Shown here piece after piece: positions 15,001-28,585 of a stretch of 64,000 nucleotides of DNA. Within the stretch, counting starts at the first letter, position 1, and each line of letters opens with the position of its first letter. Source of the DNA: Acanthaster planci (Eukaryota; Echinodermata; Asteroidea; Valvatida; Acanthasteridae); the NCBI RefSeq assembly GCF_001949145.1, contig NW_019091463.1, forward strand, positions 537,729-601,728. Direction: 5' to 3'. The translations under genes and the position numbers were made by a program. Below the pieces are notes generated by a model. It was not told the DNA's origin, ran no database searches, and saw only the letters and a program-made list of their open reading frames with translations.

Positions 15001-18000
15001 GCATGTGGTTAGCACGTAGTCTTTTTTGCATCACAGACTGAACAAACTAGAAGATGCTGTGACCGTCTTCACCTCTGCTTTGGAGGTTGATATGTTCTTC
15101 CTGGATGCCTACATTGGCCGGGGTAATGCCTTTATGGACTATGGCCATGAAATCACGCACCAGATGGCAAGGTACGTTTCAGGCCGCAGTTTCACTGTCA
15201 AGTGACTCTAAAATTTGGAAATGAAGACAACTATAACCAAGAGTGCCTGGTACAGCAGAAGATATGCTTAGGACCAGCAATTAGACGCACAGGTCTCAGA
15301 TGGACACTGGGCAGTCTTAACATCGTTAAAGCGAATGGGAGGAACTAAGCCATTCTAATAGAAGGGTGCATGAAATTACAGTCTAACTACGTTGCATTGC
15401 GGTGCATTCATTTTGTGGCTAGTTTTTTCTAGGGATATAGATTTTACATGAAATACATTGGGATTTTTATACAGCTTGTTCTGGTATTCACAAAAATGAG
15501 CTTCGTGGAGAAATCAGTTTGAAATTGTTTGATCAACAGGTGGTTTACGTAAGGAAAAAAGTACAAACTCTCCATATTTGCCAACTTGAAATGCGTACCC
15601 TGCAGTTTTATCTTTGCTAATTGGACAGTTTAAGCATTCAGCTCTGTTTCATTCAAAGCGGCAGTACGTAGGCCAGACTGAACAGGTTTCGCAGCTCACT
15701 CTGGGTACCATCCTTTCTTGCCCTTCTGCATGGAGTCAGCTCTTTGTCAAGACTTTGATTTGTCAAGTATTAGAACCTGCTGGTAAAACTGGTATTTCTA
15801 TCATTGCACCGTAGGCGCGACTATGAGAGGGCACTTCATCTCAACCCCCAGTGCCTTCCAGCGAGAGTCAATTTGGCCTACAACCTGCAGGTCTGCGGCC
15901 ACTTCCAGCAGGCATGGAAACAGCTAACAGCCTGCCTCAAGATCAATCCAAGTAAGTTGAAATGTACCGAAAGGTCTGAGACAGTGAACTGTGAAAGAAA
16001 TGGAAAGTTACAGGTTTCCTTACGGAAATGCATGGTCTTGTATTGGGAATCTCAGATTTTCTTGGACTCATGAATGTTGGAGTATTTTAACACTGAACAG
16101 TGCTTTGACCATGTCATAAGTCAAGCACAAATCAATTACAAGTCCTCCAGTCTGAAATCACAAGCTATTCAAATGAACCACAATACTTTCCTTCTGTTAT
16201 TGTCCGCCCAGTTGCTTGTGACCCGACTTTTGTCGGACTTGGGCAGAATATGTAACTGACTGGTAACAACTCTTGACACAACTTTACCCAACAGATTACA
16301 GGCCGGCCCTGGAGGGGCGCGCGGTCGTCTGCCTCCAAATGAGCGACACTTTTGCCGCATTCCAGGATCTCAATGCCGCCCTCAAGCTGGGGCCATCGGC
16401 TGAGCTGTACACCAACCGCGGTGTGGTGAACCAGTTCATGCAAGACCACCACAACGCCATGCGGGACTACCAGTCAGCCGTCAAGCTGGATCCCACCTAT
16501 GCCTTGGCCTACTTCAATGCTGCCAACCTGTACTTCCACAACCGGCAATTTAGACAGGTACAGGATTTATGATTCTCTGGCGACATTCTAAATTGGTGGA
16601 AGGGCATGCTAAGCTTACTTCTTAGAGAAGCTGTGCCCTTATGATGTTTATAATTTGGAGACTTTGGAAACCTCATGAAAGTGCATTACAAAGATGCATA
16701 AATTTTTATGAAAGAAAGCAGAGCTGGTAGTTTAATGAATAAATCTTCATAATTATTCATCAGATGTAACCACAACAAATGAACCATCCAACTGACATCA
16801 CCATTACTTCTGTTAATTTTAGGCCATAGACTTCTACAGCAAAGCACTGGAGCATAATCCCAAAGATGAATCAGCCATTTTGAATCGAGGAATCACAAAG
16901 GTGAGTCAGTACTCTGTATAATGCTTTCACTTTAGTAAAAGAGTATGGCACGTAATGGAAGTCATTACAGCCATAGAATGGGTCAGAGTGGGCAAAATTA
17001 ATGATATGAGTAACAGAGAAATTTGTACTTGCGCATCACCCTGCCCTTTGAAAATACAATTGAGATGGGTAATGGAACGCAACATGGTTTCTTGTTCACT
17101 TTTCACCATGAAACAAAGATCAAGCCTGCCTGCTCATCAACAGTCACACAATTCAGTGTTTATATTGCATTGAGATGGTGGATGTGACTATAATTTGACT
17201 GTTCATCAATTGTACTTGAATTCATGAGCATGGATGCAAGCAGTATCAGGCATCAGTAACTGGTAAACCAGTGGTCCTTGATGGGACTTGGTAGAGGAAT
17301 GCTCCTGTTGTTTGTAGGTTCTGGTGTTATGAGTTTCGTGCAGGGGAATCCCTTGATAAGTAGTTAGGTTTGAAATTATTTGCACTTTAATTGAAAAGCA
17401 CGGACACCAAGAATGCAGCAGCTGGTTACAAACCACAGTCCCGGCTTGGACTTGGTCAAGAAATCTCCTGTTAGTGAGACTTTTTCCAGGTCAAGCCAGT
17501 TCGTGCAGGGGAATGACAGGGTCACATGCTGTGTCTTTTATGGCAGGTTCTGATGCGCGACGCACGTGGGGCTCTGAAGGACTTCCAGCTGGCGGTCACT
17601 ATGAGCCCCCTCTCTGCCCACGTCTACTTCAACCGGGGTAACCTGTATGCCTCCTTACGCAGATACGAGCTTGCTGAGAAGGACTACTCAGAGGGTAGGA
17701 CAGACAACACTCACTGACTTGCCTCAGTTGCTTATGGCTGTCTAGTTCTCTGGACGTCCCACACACACAGCACCCCAAGCAGGACGACGCAGTTGCTAAT
17801 TTGAAATTAAGTCTTGGATCAGATTCTCAGACCAAAACAGTCAAACACAGACTGAAAGGTCACTCCGAAACCAATGATAGGTTCAAATTTGGACTTGTCT
17901 TTACACACCCTGGCTAGATTCTGCAATTCAAAGACTCTTTCCTTATTAAGTCACACTGACCCTTGACTTGTGCCTAGACCCAGTGCCTCTCCAAGACCAA

Positions 18001-18462
18001 GTGTGCATCTTAGACCATCAATACTTCAGTATACTTGATATCCAGGGTCAATTCTGAGCTCACTCCTGTTGTTTTTCCAATTGTTGAGACACCTCAAGTC
18101 TAGTTTTCACTGACCGTGCCTATGGCTGTTTACAAGCGACACATGCATACATTTGCAGTTAAAAACCTGTCATTACCAACACACACTTTCAAGTTACAGA
18201 CTGCTATTTCTGCATGGTATGGAAAAGTTCCCGGTATAGTAAATTTGGGTCAACGAGCCATGGCCAGATTTCTGAGCTTTAAACTTGAATTTTATTTTTT
18301 TTTTTCATTTAAATTTCGACAGCTCTGAAACTACAGCCAGATGATCCTTTGGTGCACAAACGCAGGGCAGAGGTGAGAGGAAAGATTGGCAAACGTGCAG
18401 ATGCTGTCCAAGACTACAAGAGAGCAATTGAACTACAGAGCAGAAGGCATCTCACCAACTGA
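49..18462 (+). CDS. TTC6: TTC6-like tetratricopeptide repeat protein, 3' part, 27 exons (5' end outside window)
   Basis: Exons joined in one open frame with GT-AG borders: 49-104, 344-400, 666-743, 1009-1146, 1872-1962, 2546-2644, 2984-3168, 4288-4408, 4932-5041, 5565-5762, 6030-6143, 6688-6801, 6985-7078, 7317-7391, 8226-8278, 9246-9465, 10245-10391, 11854-12068, 12775-12967, 13896-13976, 14418-14470, 15037-15171, 15815-15951, 16295-16557, 16823-16900, 17547-17694, 18323-18462 (stop TGA). They total 3393 nt, about 1130 residues. The first five exons encode a basic then acidic low-complexity stretch. From exon 6 on the protein is almost wholly TPR helices (A..D.N.AI.L.P pattern). Segments such as NPKQALQDLSVSVLL, IVNCNEAIKLQP and the closing VRGKIG...DAVQDYKRAIEL match my memory of vertebrate TTC6 in order and at the C terminus. 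TPR arrays are protein-binding scaffolds; no enzymatic role is visible. TPR spacing is unbroken across the N gap (exons 17 to 18), so the gap probably lies within an intron. Exon 17 could instead start at 10257, also in frame. Confidence 0.87.
1413..1556. repeat. GAGTC-rich degenerate tandem repeat in TTC6 intron 4
   Basis: Irregularly spaced GAGTC/GACTC pentamers fill about 140 bp (for example gtgactcaagttgagtccga). Because the pentamer and its complement both occur, the tract can fold on itself. It has no coding meaning. Confidence 0.6.
2109..2285 (+). repeat. Dispersed repeat family R1, copy 1 (TTC6 intron 5)
   Basis: This stretch is about 75-80% similar by eye to 12173-12358. Both begin with gagctggaccaagagagggc and share ctcttttcaaccg.tgaggg and gtgcttctgctc. 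The 3' half recurs reverse-complemented at 42771-42858. Length and dispersal suit a SINE or MITE. I see no clear terminal repeats, so the class is unknown. Confidence 0.65.
3750..4002. mobile_element. MITE-like element with about 38-bp terminal inverted repeats (TTC6 intron 7)
   Basis: The left end starts TGGGTCATTCCATGAGG and continues to GGGGCACAATTT. The right end, read in reverse complement, starts TGGGTCAGTCCATGAAG and continues to GGGGCACAATTTTG. The element is about 250 bp, non-coding and intronic. I could not define a convincing target-site duplication. Confidence 0.65.
4800..4860 (+). pseudogene. Partial duplicate of TTC6 exon 9 inside the preceding intron
   Basis: Sixty bases starting CCCTAGAGGATTGCAGGGAA match the body of exon 9 at 4951-5010 with only three differences, at an offset of exactly 150 bp. 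The copy lacks the first part of the exon (RGEMLL) and its acceptor. It runs out of homology just before the exon end and soon meets an in-frame TGA, so it should not be spliced as a functional TPR exon. See the matching finding. Confidence 0.85.
8940..9095. mobile_element. Hairpin MITE-like element (TTC6 intron 15)
   Basis: A 45-bp left arm (8940-8985, GGAGACTCTGAGACGCTTGG then GTGGCGGCAGACA) is inverted at 9051-9095 (GTCTGCCGCCACCATGCGCC then TTAAAGTCTCC) with a few mismatches around a loop of about 65 bp. It is non-coding. Confidence 0.65.
9947..10046 (+). repeat. Diverged duplicate of the intron-exon 17 junction region of TTC6
   Basis: It aligns with 10149-10256: GAGTAGTCATTTC.CTGAAGCA, then ATTGCTGATTA, then GGAC.GAAACCCTG. 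The second copy includes the exon 17 acceptor and the first bases of the exon. The first copy has CCG where the second has CAG, so its acceptor appears lost. Confidence 0.55.
11063..11635. other. Assembly gap (573 N) in TTC6 intron 17
   Basis: This is a run of N. The sequence on both edges (aagaccaaag on the left, tagaccaaagcacc on the right) belongs to one tandem repeat, so the gap is probably an unresolved minisatellite. TPR spacing across exons 17 and 18 is normal, so a missing exon is unlikely. Confidence 0.9.
11637..11712. repeat. 39-bp minisatellite bordering the gap
   Basis: The unit tagaccaaagcacctgacg followed by ttacaccacctcaaacat occurs twice with a 39-bp period (11641 and 11680). 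Part of a unit is visible left of the gap at 11053-11062. Confidence 0.75.
12173..12358 (+). repeat. Dispersed repeat family R1, copy 2 (TTC6 intron 18)
   Basis: Same family and orientation as 2109-2285. It carries a small insertion near gctaccaacaaaatgaac, a segment that is also present in the copy at 42771-42858. Confidence 0.65.
14567..14840. repeat. 27-bp minisatellite, about 10 units (TTC6 intron 21)
   Basis: The motif ctgaatgtgcacaaacc recurs at 14567, 14595, 14622, 14649, 14676, 14703, 14730, 14757, 14784 and near 14810, a period of 27 bp with one step of 28. Because 27 is a multiple of three, open frames run through it on both strands, but this is a by-product of the period and not a gene. 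Confidence 0.9.
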
Positions 18463-20842
18463 CGATACCAGCAGCTGGATGAAGACATCACTGCATTCAA
18501 GAGAAGTAAATGCATAGCAGAGAGCATCCCACGAATTGGAAGATACAGACTCAGACCACTGGTCCAGACCAGGGAACAGTCTAATTACTCAGCACAAGGC
18601 ATTGTGAAAGTACAAGCTGTAGATGTCCAGGGAACATCTTTATATAGGAGAAGAAATTGTCACAGGAATCGAGGATGGAGACTGCAGTTATCCATGGTTC
18701 TGGTACAAGTTTCTCTCGTGGTTTCATGAATATGTGTAGGGTCAGAATAGTATGCCATGATTGGATGTTGTCATTGACCTCATGTACTCAAGTTCAATAG
18801 GGCTGCATACATGTACAGTAAACTCCGGCTATGTCGGCACTCTCGGGACTCAAGAAATTATGACGACTTACGCGAATGCCGACTTGTGTTGTAAGTCATC
18901 ATTTTGCCGACTTACACATATACATGTACATGTATTGCCTATGTGTATTACGATTCCTTGCACTAATTCAACGGCTTTGATTTACCCTGGTTTCTTTCTA
19001 CCTCCATGGTCGATCCCAGCAAATTTGTTCTCGATTATTATCCTCACGGGCTGCAAATTCGATAATTGATCATGTGCCCCTAAGGACGAAGCAAGAAGAT
19101 TGCATCAGAATTGGGAACAACTCCAAAAGTACCAACATCAAACCTGCACCATTTGCATTGTAAATCATCTTCTACTATGATTTCTTCAAATCACAGCATT
19201 CCATCCAGTGCTTGTGAAATGTTCTGTAGCAAACACATTTATCTTGAAGTAGGTTAACGCGTGTGCATTGCTAGAAACTGTATTGTGTAATTTATATTCT
19301 ATGCATTCCAAAAAGATTAATAGTAAGTAAGATTAATGATTCCGTCCAGTTCAGTCTACATGTACTTGTCTTTGTCATGGGAAGGAATGAAACTATAACC
19401 GGGTCATATAGTTCAATGTATGTAGAGTACTCGTAGATGGTGTTGGGTAACCAACAAAACTAGCATGCAAAGGACATGATAGTGAATGAGTAGGAACCCA
19501 ATATAAACAAGAATCTGTCCACATCTTCCATCAAATACTTAGCATACTTAACAATTTCCGATGAATTTCTTAACAATTTCCAATGATTTTTTTGCCCCAG
19601 CATTCCATTCAGAACTTCCATTTTTCGGAAGAAGTTTAATTTTACAGATGTTTTCAAGTGTACAATTTGATATAACTGATCCATAAAATCAGAGTTTTTA
19701 CTTGGAGTTCCATTTATTTGTCTTATATTGTGAATAATTCTGTACATAGGAGTGAAATACATCCAAGACAAAAGTTTTGTTTAATTAAAACCTTGCAAGT
19801 TGAAAGTGAAACCGGCGTGGAAGTTAAGGTATGATCACTATTTAAAAGGTAACAATTCTCTCTGATGATTTAAACTGAAACAGAATCCAAGTCAATGAAA
19901 GAATGACAAAGCTTTCATAAGCTTTAACTGATTTAAAGAACAGATCAAAGGCGTAACATTTAACATACCAAAACCACACAAGACGTTAATTCGGTGAAAC
20001 TTTTAAAAAGGACTTCCAAGCGTGCAAGTAAAATAAGAACACATGGGCATCGGAAAGTTCAATCCAAAATTCCACGTTTCTTTAGACATTCAGTACTGCG
20101 TACAGAATGAGAGAGTTTTCAAATGTACGAAATAAAAATAAGTTGAAAATCAACTTTTCTGCTTGTAGCTGATGTAAACTCCCACCTGAGCCATTTCATC
20201 TTGCCAAGCAATGCACGTAAATTGTTTGCACTGATGTTATACACACAGTGTATTTCCCACCACCATCTCTGATCTGACATCTCTGGTGTGGTACTCTGCA
20301 TACAGCCGGTGTTGCTGTCTTTGGCTTCCGCCATCCACTGTGCCGTGCTAATGCCCCCCAAAAACCTAAGCCATCGATTCATACATGTATGTGACCTGTC
20401 TGACAGACATCAAAGACCACAGAGTGTTGTGAGAAATGTGTTGTAGAGTTTTCCAAGGACCTGTGCCTCAAAAGGTGACTTACACTAAAATTGTATAAAT
20501 ACAAGGATAAACCCTGGAAATTTAGCGGGCTTTATATTCGGAGTATGCCACTTGAAGTACATGTTACACAGTAAATTTCTTTAAATGTCACTTGGCCTTA
20601 CCACAGTGCTGCAGAATTACAGCTTCAAGGCCATCTGTGGGCAGTGTGACAAAACTGACCAGTGCGAAAAAAAAATTAGAAGGTCAGTACTGTTTGTCTA
20701 ATTAGTTGAAAAGTGTCCGCCACATACACGTGCAGCAAGGTTACTTGCCCTTCTTCGAAACTCCAGTGTTGGTACACTAAGTGTGACTTAACGTTGGAAC
20801 TGGGGTCCGATTTTCTAACCTCTGGGACCATAGACGCAAGAA
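18463..20842. other. Interval between the TTC6 and ZCCHC10 stop codons
   Basis: This stretch must hold the 3' UTRs of both convergent genes. I see no further coding exon, RNA gene or clear mobile element. Candidate poly(A) signals on the + strand (ATTAAA near 19783, AATAAA near 20130) are not decisive. Confidence 0.6.
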
Positions 20843-23222
<2,380 letters not shown>

Positions 23223-25778
23223 CTTGAACTAATGCAATAGCGCCCTCCATTGTTGAGCATCTGACAGCGCCAGCATCGCGATTTTACTAGTTAACTTTCA
23301 TCCAATCAGAGGGCGCCTTATTCGCACTTTACTGAAAAAAAAACCACCTGCGCATCATTACACGATAAACAACACTGGAAGCCATTAAAGTGCGATGTAT
23401 GACACGGGATGCTAGACTATGCATGTTTAACGTTTCCACCAATTAACAGGCTTGTCGTGTCAGGCCTGATGTTTTGTCCAGGCGGTAAAACGTCTGCTTT
23501 TCCAGATGTGTAGGTTAGCGTAGCCTCTGAACTGTGATGCTGACGAGAATTTAAAATCTAGGATAAATCAGTTTCATATCTATGGCTTTGAAAAACTGTG
23601 CTGTTGTCAAGGAATGCATACTCTGAAGAATCAATCCATCAGGACGGAGCCTGGTCAAACAGACTGATGAACTTTGAAAAAGAAACACTGTTGATGTACC
23701 GGAACCTGCAAACCACACTAACGTGACCACGGTCGCGCGGCCCCAAGGTGCAGTTTGATTTTCGCCTCTTGTGCGTTGCTGGAGCAACATTTCTACCTCG
23801 AATTTCACAGTAAGTGAAATTTCATAAAGATCTCAACAATCCCATTCATAAAAGTAGTTTACCCACTACAAAGTTTCACGGAAATTTTTTTTGTCCGATT
23901 TCCTTCGAAGTGCAAATGAACTCTTTCATATTGATGTGGCACTTTCAGAGATTTGTTCAAGTGCATCTTACACAACACTCAGCTTAATTTGTACCCAATT
24001 TTGGACGCCACCATGTTTAATTTCAGACTTAATTTCGTGATACTAAAATCATTCACAAAGGTTAGCCAGCACGTATTATGAAGGTAATAATGTTACTGTT
24101 TAACTGAATGCATTTGAATTTTTCATTAAAGAGGTTGCATGAGGAAAGCCAAGGGAAATGTCGAAGTGCGCCACGTTAGGGGACACTACCATAGGCATTA
24201 TGGCTGTAACCAGGTAAGTGATTTAAAATCAAAGGTTTGCTATCTTGCCCTAATGTGCTAATTAATGTAGGCCTATTTTCAATTTAATAAACGCAGTGCC
24301 ACCACATTGCAACTTTACAGGTCTCACTACCATTACATTGTTGAATACATGTAACATTGTATTCTCAGACCAATATACATTACACAAAAAACCTTCAGAT
24401 CCAACTGCTCAAGAATGAAAACAATGTGTTTTCTGTTATCCCATGTAATTTATTCACTTTCATTTTCAGAATTGTAAAAATAAAGTTTACATTCTAATGC
24501 ATTAAATCAGAGTTCCAGGTGAGGTTAAATAAATGCAGAACTAGTTTATGAAGTCGGTCAGCAATTATTTGCACCAAGAATTGATCCTTAAAAGAACCAC
24601 ACAAACACCATCAATTGTGTTCATGTTATTCCATGAGGAATTACTGTTCAAATCATTCAGCGGTGGAATTGATTTCTTGATATATGAAAATCAGCCTAAT
24701 CCAGCCTAATCCTGGCAGAGTACCACTGAAAGCCATCTAAACATGTTACAGCTAGTTGCACGATTGGCAAAACTATAATTGCAGAATTATAGTGCATGTG
24801 TGTACTATGAACGGACAATAAATACCGTAAAATCATTTGCCATGTTTAATATTTCATAAACTAATTTAAAATTTAAATTTAACAGTCCAACAGGTGTATT
24901 AGTAAAAGTGCATGCTTGTCAAATATATGTACTGCCATACTCACATGAAGAGTAGTCATTTCACATAAAGCACATTCATTATTTTGAATAAGGCAACATT
25001 AGATGCAGTTTCCATTGATCTGCACTTTGAAAGTCCTGGAAATATTACTAAAATGGTCATATTTGCTATTTTAACACCTTGTAAAGCACTGTAACATAGG
25101 GCAAAATCTTTGTAAAATTACTGAAACATTCAACACACTTATAATACACTGCTGATACATAGCACAAAAATGAATAGAGAAAGTGAATGGGTTACTACAA
25201 TTACAAACAGGCAAAAATTACTAGAAGAGGGTTTTACAAACTTCTGATTCATGATAATGCCTACGAAATCACAGACTGTGACAGCCTGTAACCAAGGGAT
25301 AACTTGAATGTTTTTGGTTTAAGCTGCTAAATTCTCATTCAACCTTCAAGTTTACTTCTCATTAAACTTAAACAAGACTTGCTACTTGCTGTTTATGTAA
25401 TCAAACTAACATTAAAAATCACTGGAAACATAATATATTTAGATGGGTAATCTATGTCCAAGCAATTTTTGTGATTGTACAAGTTGTCTACTGAATGAAA
25501 TGACTCTTTCATTTTTATCTTTAACTTTTCGCTCTTTATGCTCATCAAAGGTACAAATGACACAACATTCATTCCAATTATTTTTTGTTAAATGTGAATG
25601 CCCCTGCCTAGAATACAAGAAATTTAAAGTTTTTTTGTTCTCACATTCAAATAGTTCTACTTAAAGCATGTACACATGAGGATGTTAAAAGTCCTGAAGT
25701 GATAAAGTGCAAACTGTACTGACTTCACAACTTGTCTTGAACAACTTGACATGTGGTTTTGGATTGATGAAACACTTC
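23223..25778. other. Intergenic, ZCCHC10 5' flank to MT1 3' flank
   Basis: It holds the ZCCHC10 promoter side (both genes are on the - strand). The only exon-like signal is a strong + strand donor (CAG then GTAAGTG at 24211-24220) after a stretch with a weak upstream acceptor; no protein similarity supports it. The rest is AT-rich and I see nothing in it. Confidence 0.5.
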
Positions 25779-26890
25779 TCATGGTTTGCGATAAGGCCAC
25801 TGCATTTGTACATGGCCATTTATGTGAGTACCATTTGCATCCGGTGGTTTTAGCAGTCTGGTCTCCAGGTATGGTATTCGACCGGGCACCCCTGGGTGGC
25901 TTACAGCGGCTGGACCATTTAGATCAAGGGTACTGACAAGAGACAGACTTGGCCTGTTCTTACGTAGCATCACAACTGACACAATGCAGGACTGCATTGG
26001 AAGGAGTTCAAGGGCGCTGGAGTAATTCTGGATGATTGTGGAATCCTCCCCAGATGGTATTGCTGGCTTGCCGTGCCACTCGTGCACCACACAAGCCCAG
26101 CAGTGTGGGTGATCTCCCTGAAACACTCCCAAGTCTCTTGGTTCTTCTCACTATCAATGTGCAGTACTACTGCTCCCGGCTTCAGCTCTTGGAGGATTGC
26201 CTGGAGGAGAGAGCTCCTCCTAGGGTCATCTCGCATAAGGGCAGCCACAGCTGATAAGCACTTCACGAGGGTCACAAGTTCAGCCCTGCGGACAATGTCC
26301 AGTACTTCCCTTTCAATGGTGGTATCCTTTACGAGATCACAGCGAAAGTAATTCACAGGAAATGGATCAGGAAGTTTCTCCCAAATTGCATCCCAGGTAG
26401 TCTTCCAGCTTGGAAAGGCATCTATGACACTACACCTCAGCGTAGCCACTGGAATGACACCAGTGTCCCGGAGAAACTTTGTCAAACCCACAAGGTCAGG
26501 AGCAGGCCCACCACCGATACAGCAGACCTGTAAATATTTCATCTGTCGCCATCTCTGGATGATATAGGATAACGCTTTGCCTACTAGTGGATGCAAGGCT
26601 ACGTACACCATGTAGCAGTGCTGCACGTAATAGAGAAACACGTAGGCACAGCGGTTGGCAGCACTGTCCCACTCAGATCTTGACCACGGGTCTGTGTCGC
26701 CAAGATTACATCTGTAAGTCTTTGAGATGTTCTGCAGAGCCTTCTTCACCATGTCAGCTCGGTCTTGGTTGGACTGCCCTTCAACATGCTCGAGCAGATC
26801 GGGTAGAATGTCACTGACCAGGTCACGAAAGAAATCTGCAGCTTTTTGTGACTGGAGGGACAGGACACTCAAATCTAATACTACATCCAT
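25779..26890 (-). CDS. MT1: methyltransferase-like paralog with a frameshift, possible pseudogene
   Basis: The ATG at 26890 opens MDVVLDLSVL. It lies 21 bases after a good acceptor (TTGTTACAG, 26912), so a 5' UTR intron is likely. The reading frame follows the family: Trp74 in a SEW motif, NRCAYVFLYYVQHCYMVY (79-96), glycine loop GGGPAPD (127-132) where paralogs have GGGPGSD, Asp157 at the end of strand 2, and ELKPGAVVLHID. After residue 267 (AGLV, about 26090) the family signature jumps to another frame (VHEWHGKP, then MQSCIVSVVMLRKN to about 25956). One base appears to be missing near 26088. Without correction the first frame ends at 25970. The second frame continues about 57 residues past the family end. 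It belongs with MT2 and MT8. The call is either a decaying gene or an assembly error; the altered loop favours decay. Confidence 0.65.
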
Positions 26891-27459
26891 CCTGTTGGGA
26901 ACACTTTGTACCTGTAACAAAAAATAAGGTGGTGTAAACAACTACCAGAAAGATGAAGGGTGTTTATTTTGAGTTTGTTTTGTACTTTTGTGACTTGTTA
27001 CATCAAGAGCAGGACATTCCAAGTCCAGTACCACAGTGAACACATAACCTCCCTCCAATGTGCCAATCTTGATCAAATGACTGTCCAAATTACATGTACG
27101 TACATGTGTGTTCACACCAATGCGCTCAGTAAGCTGTCATTGCAAAGTGAAAACACAAGAGGAATATGTGTACATGTATTAGGATATATACAGAGAGGTG
27201 TATTGCACACCATTACAAGATGGTCAGTATTCATGTTGGCTCCAATTTGCAACATCCAAAGCTCCTTAGTTCAGTTATCACAGAACTGCAAGAATCAATG
27301 TTTGTCATTACAAACATGTATGCTTTCCATTCATTCTTTCATAGCAGTCAGGCAACCAGGCTTCTGAACACTTTTCCATATTTATTTCAGAAGGTTTGAG
27401 AATCACCAGTCTGGTCTCCTGCCTGCTTGCTTGATACCGGCTGTGCAAAATGTTAAACT

Positions 27460-27791
27460 ACAAACTGTAGATCTTCATTGGTTCAAATGATATTGCTACA
27501 GTAATGAAGTCACACACAAATGGAGTGTTTGTCAGTGGATGTCACACTGGTAGTTTAATCGAAGACAGGTTGAATACTGACCGTGGAGTGAAGAAACACA
27601 AACAGACTAACGATGTCATTTGATGACAAACTGTAGATCTTCATTGGTTCAAATGATATTGCTACAGTAATGAAGTCACACACAAATGGAGTGTTTGTCA
27701 GTGGATGTCACACTGGTAGTTTAATCGAAGACAGGTTGAATACTGACCGTGGAGTGAAGAAACACAAACAGACTAACGATGTCATTTGATG
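27460..27791. repeat. Exact tandem duplication, 2 x 166 bp
   Basis: Bases 27460-27625 and 27626-27791 are identical by eye, both starting acaaactgtagatcttcatt and ending gtcatttgatg. It lies in the 5' flank or 5' UTR intron of MT1. Confidence 0.9.
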
Positions 27792-28304
27792 TGGCGTGGT
27801 ACGGTACAATGTATGCAAAGAACGACGGAACATCTAGGCCAAAGTCTTCTTGAAACCATGTTGAAACAAAAATGGATTAATGGCGGATCAGTGGAAAATT
27901 GCACGAGACGTACATCATGAACATGTAATTTATTGTATTAGGCATAGGTACCTGCGAAAATTTGAAACTTCAAGTTCACCTCAGTGGCTCTTCAACGCAA
28001 CACGCACGACTGTTATCAACGACATGCAGAACAACGTCCCTATAACGTTACTCAGCAAGTTCGTAGGCCTACTGTGGGATGGCGCATTTTTACGGCGCAA
28101 CAGCTGGCGAAATGTTCAGTAACCTATTTTTAGAGCGCCCAACTTCACGGACGTCGTCGGCTTTAATTAAAAGCACATGCACAGTTCATGCAGTGGCTGT
28201 GTGGGTACAGCCCGGCTAAGTGATGTCAGCTTGTTGCAACTAACTGTAGATCAGCGGCACATCTCGAGATTCAGTAGCCGAAACTAAGAGTGTTACATAC
28301 ATTA

Positions 28305-28585
28305 AGGTACCAACCGGATCTCGAGGCCGTTTTCCAATACTCAACTTCGTCTCAAGCGTCGTTCCCAAAACCAATCCCCGATCGTGGGGCTGAAGCGTTT
28401 AAATTACATTAGATTACTGTAACTTTTGGCATTCTTGCATCTTATTTGATGTTCTGTGGCACTATTAGACTGATTACTGCGTTTAAAGCTTCAAAGTCAG
28501 CTAGTAAAAAAGACAGTTGAAGCCTGAGACGGAGCCGAAGTTGAGTAATGGAAAACGGCCGGAGATTCGCACGGTATGGTGTATG
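28305..28585. mobile_element. MITE-like imperfect inverted repeat
   Basis: The left arm includes GGCCGTTTTCCAATACTCAA then CTTCG. The right arm near 28524-28565, reverse-complemented, reads GGCCGTTTTCCATTACTCAA then CTTCG. The similarity extends outward imperfectly for about 20 bp. The centre is unique and non-coding. Confidence 0.55.

Noticed and set aside
17265-17517. Possible duplication in TTC6 intron 25 (ttcgtgcaggggaat twice)
   Set aside because: Only short islands match; similarity is too weak to claim.
24133-24213. Possible non-coding first exon ending at CAG/GTAAGTG
   Set aside because: The donor is excellent but the acceptor is weak, there is no partner exon, and the nearest + strand gene is 8 kb away.
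26960-27367. 135-residue open frame on +
   Set aside because: No recognisable motif and no family resemblance; it lies in the 5' flank of MT1.
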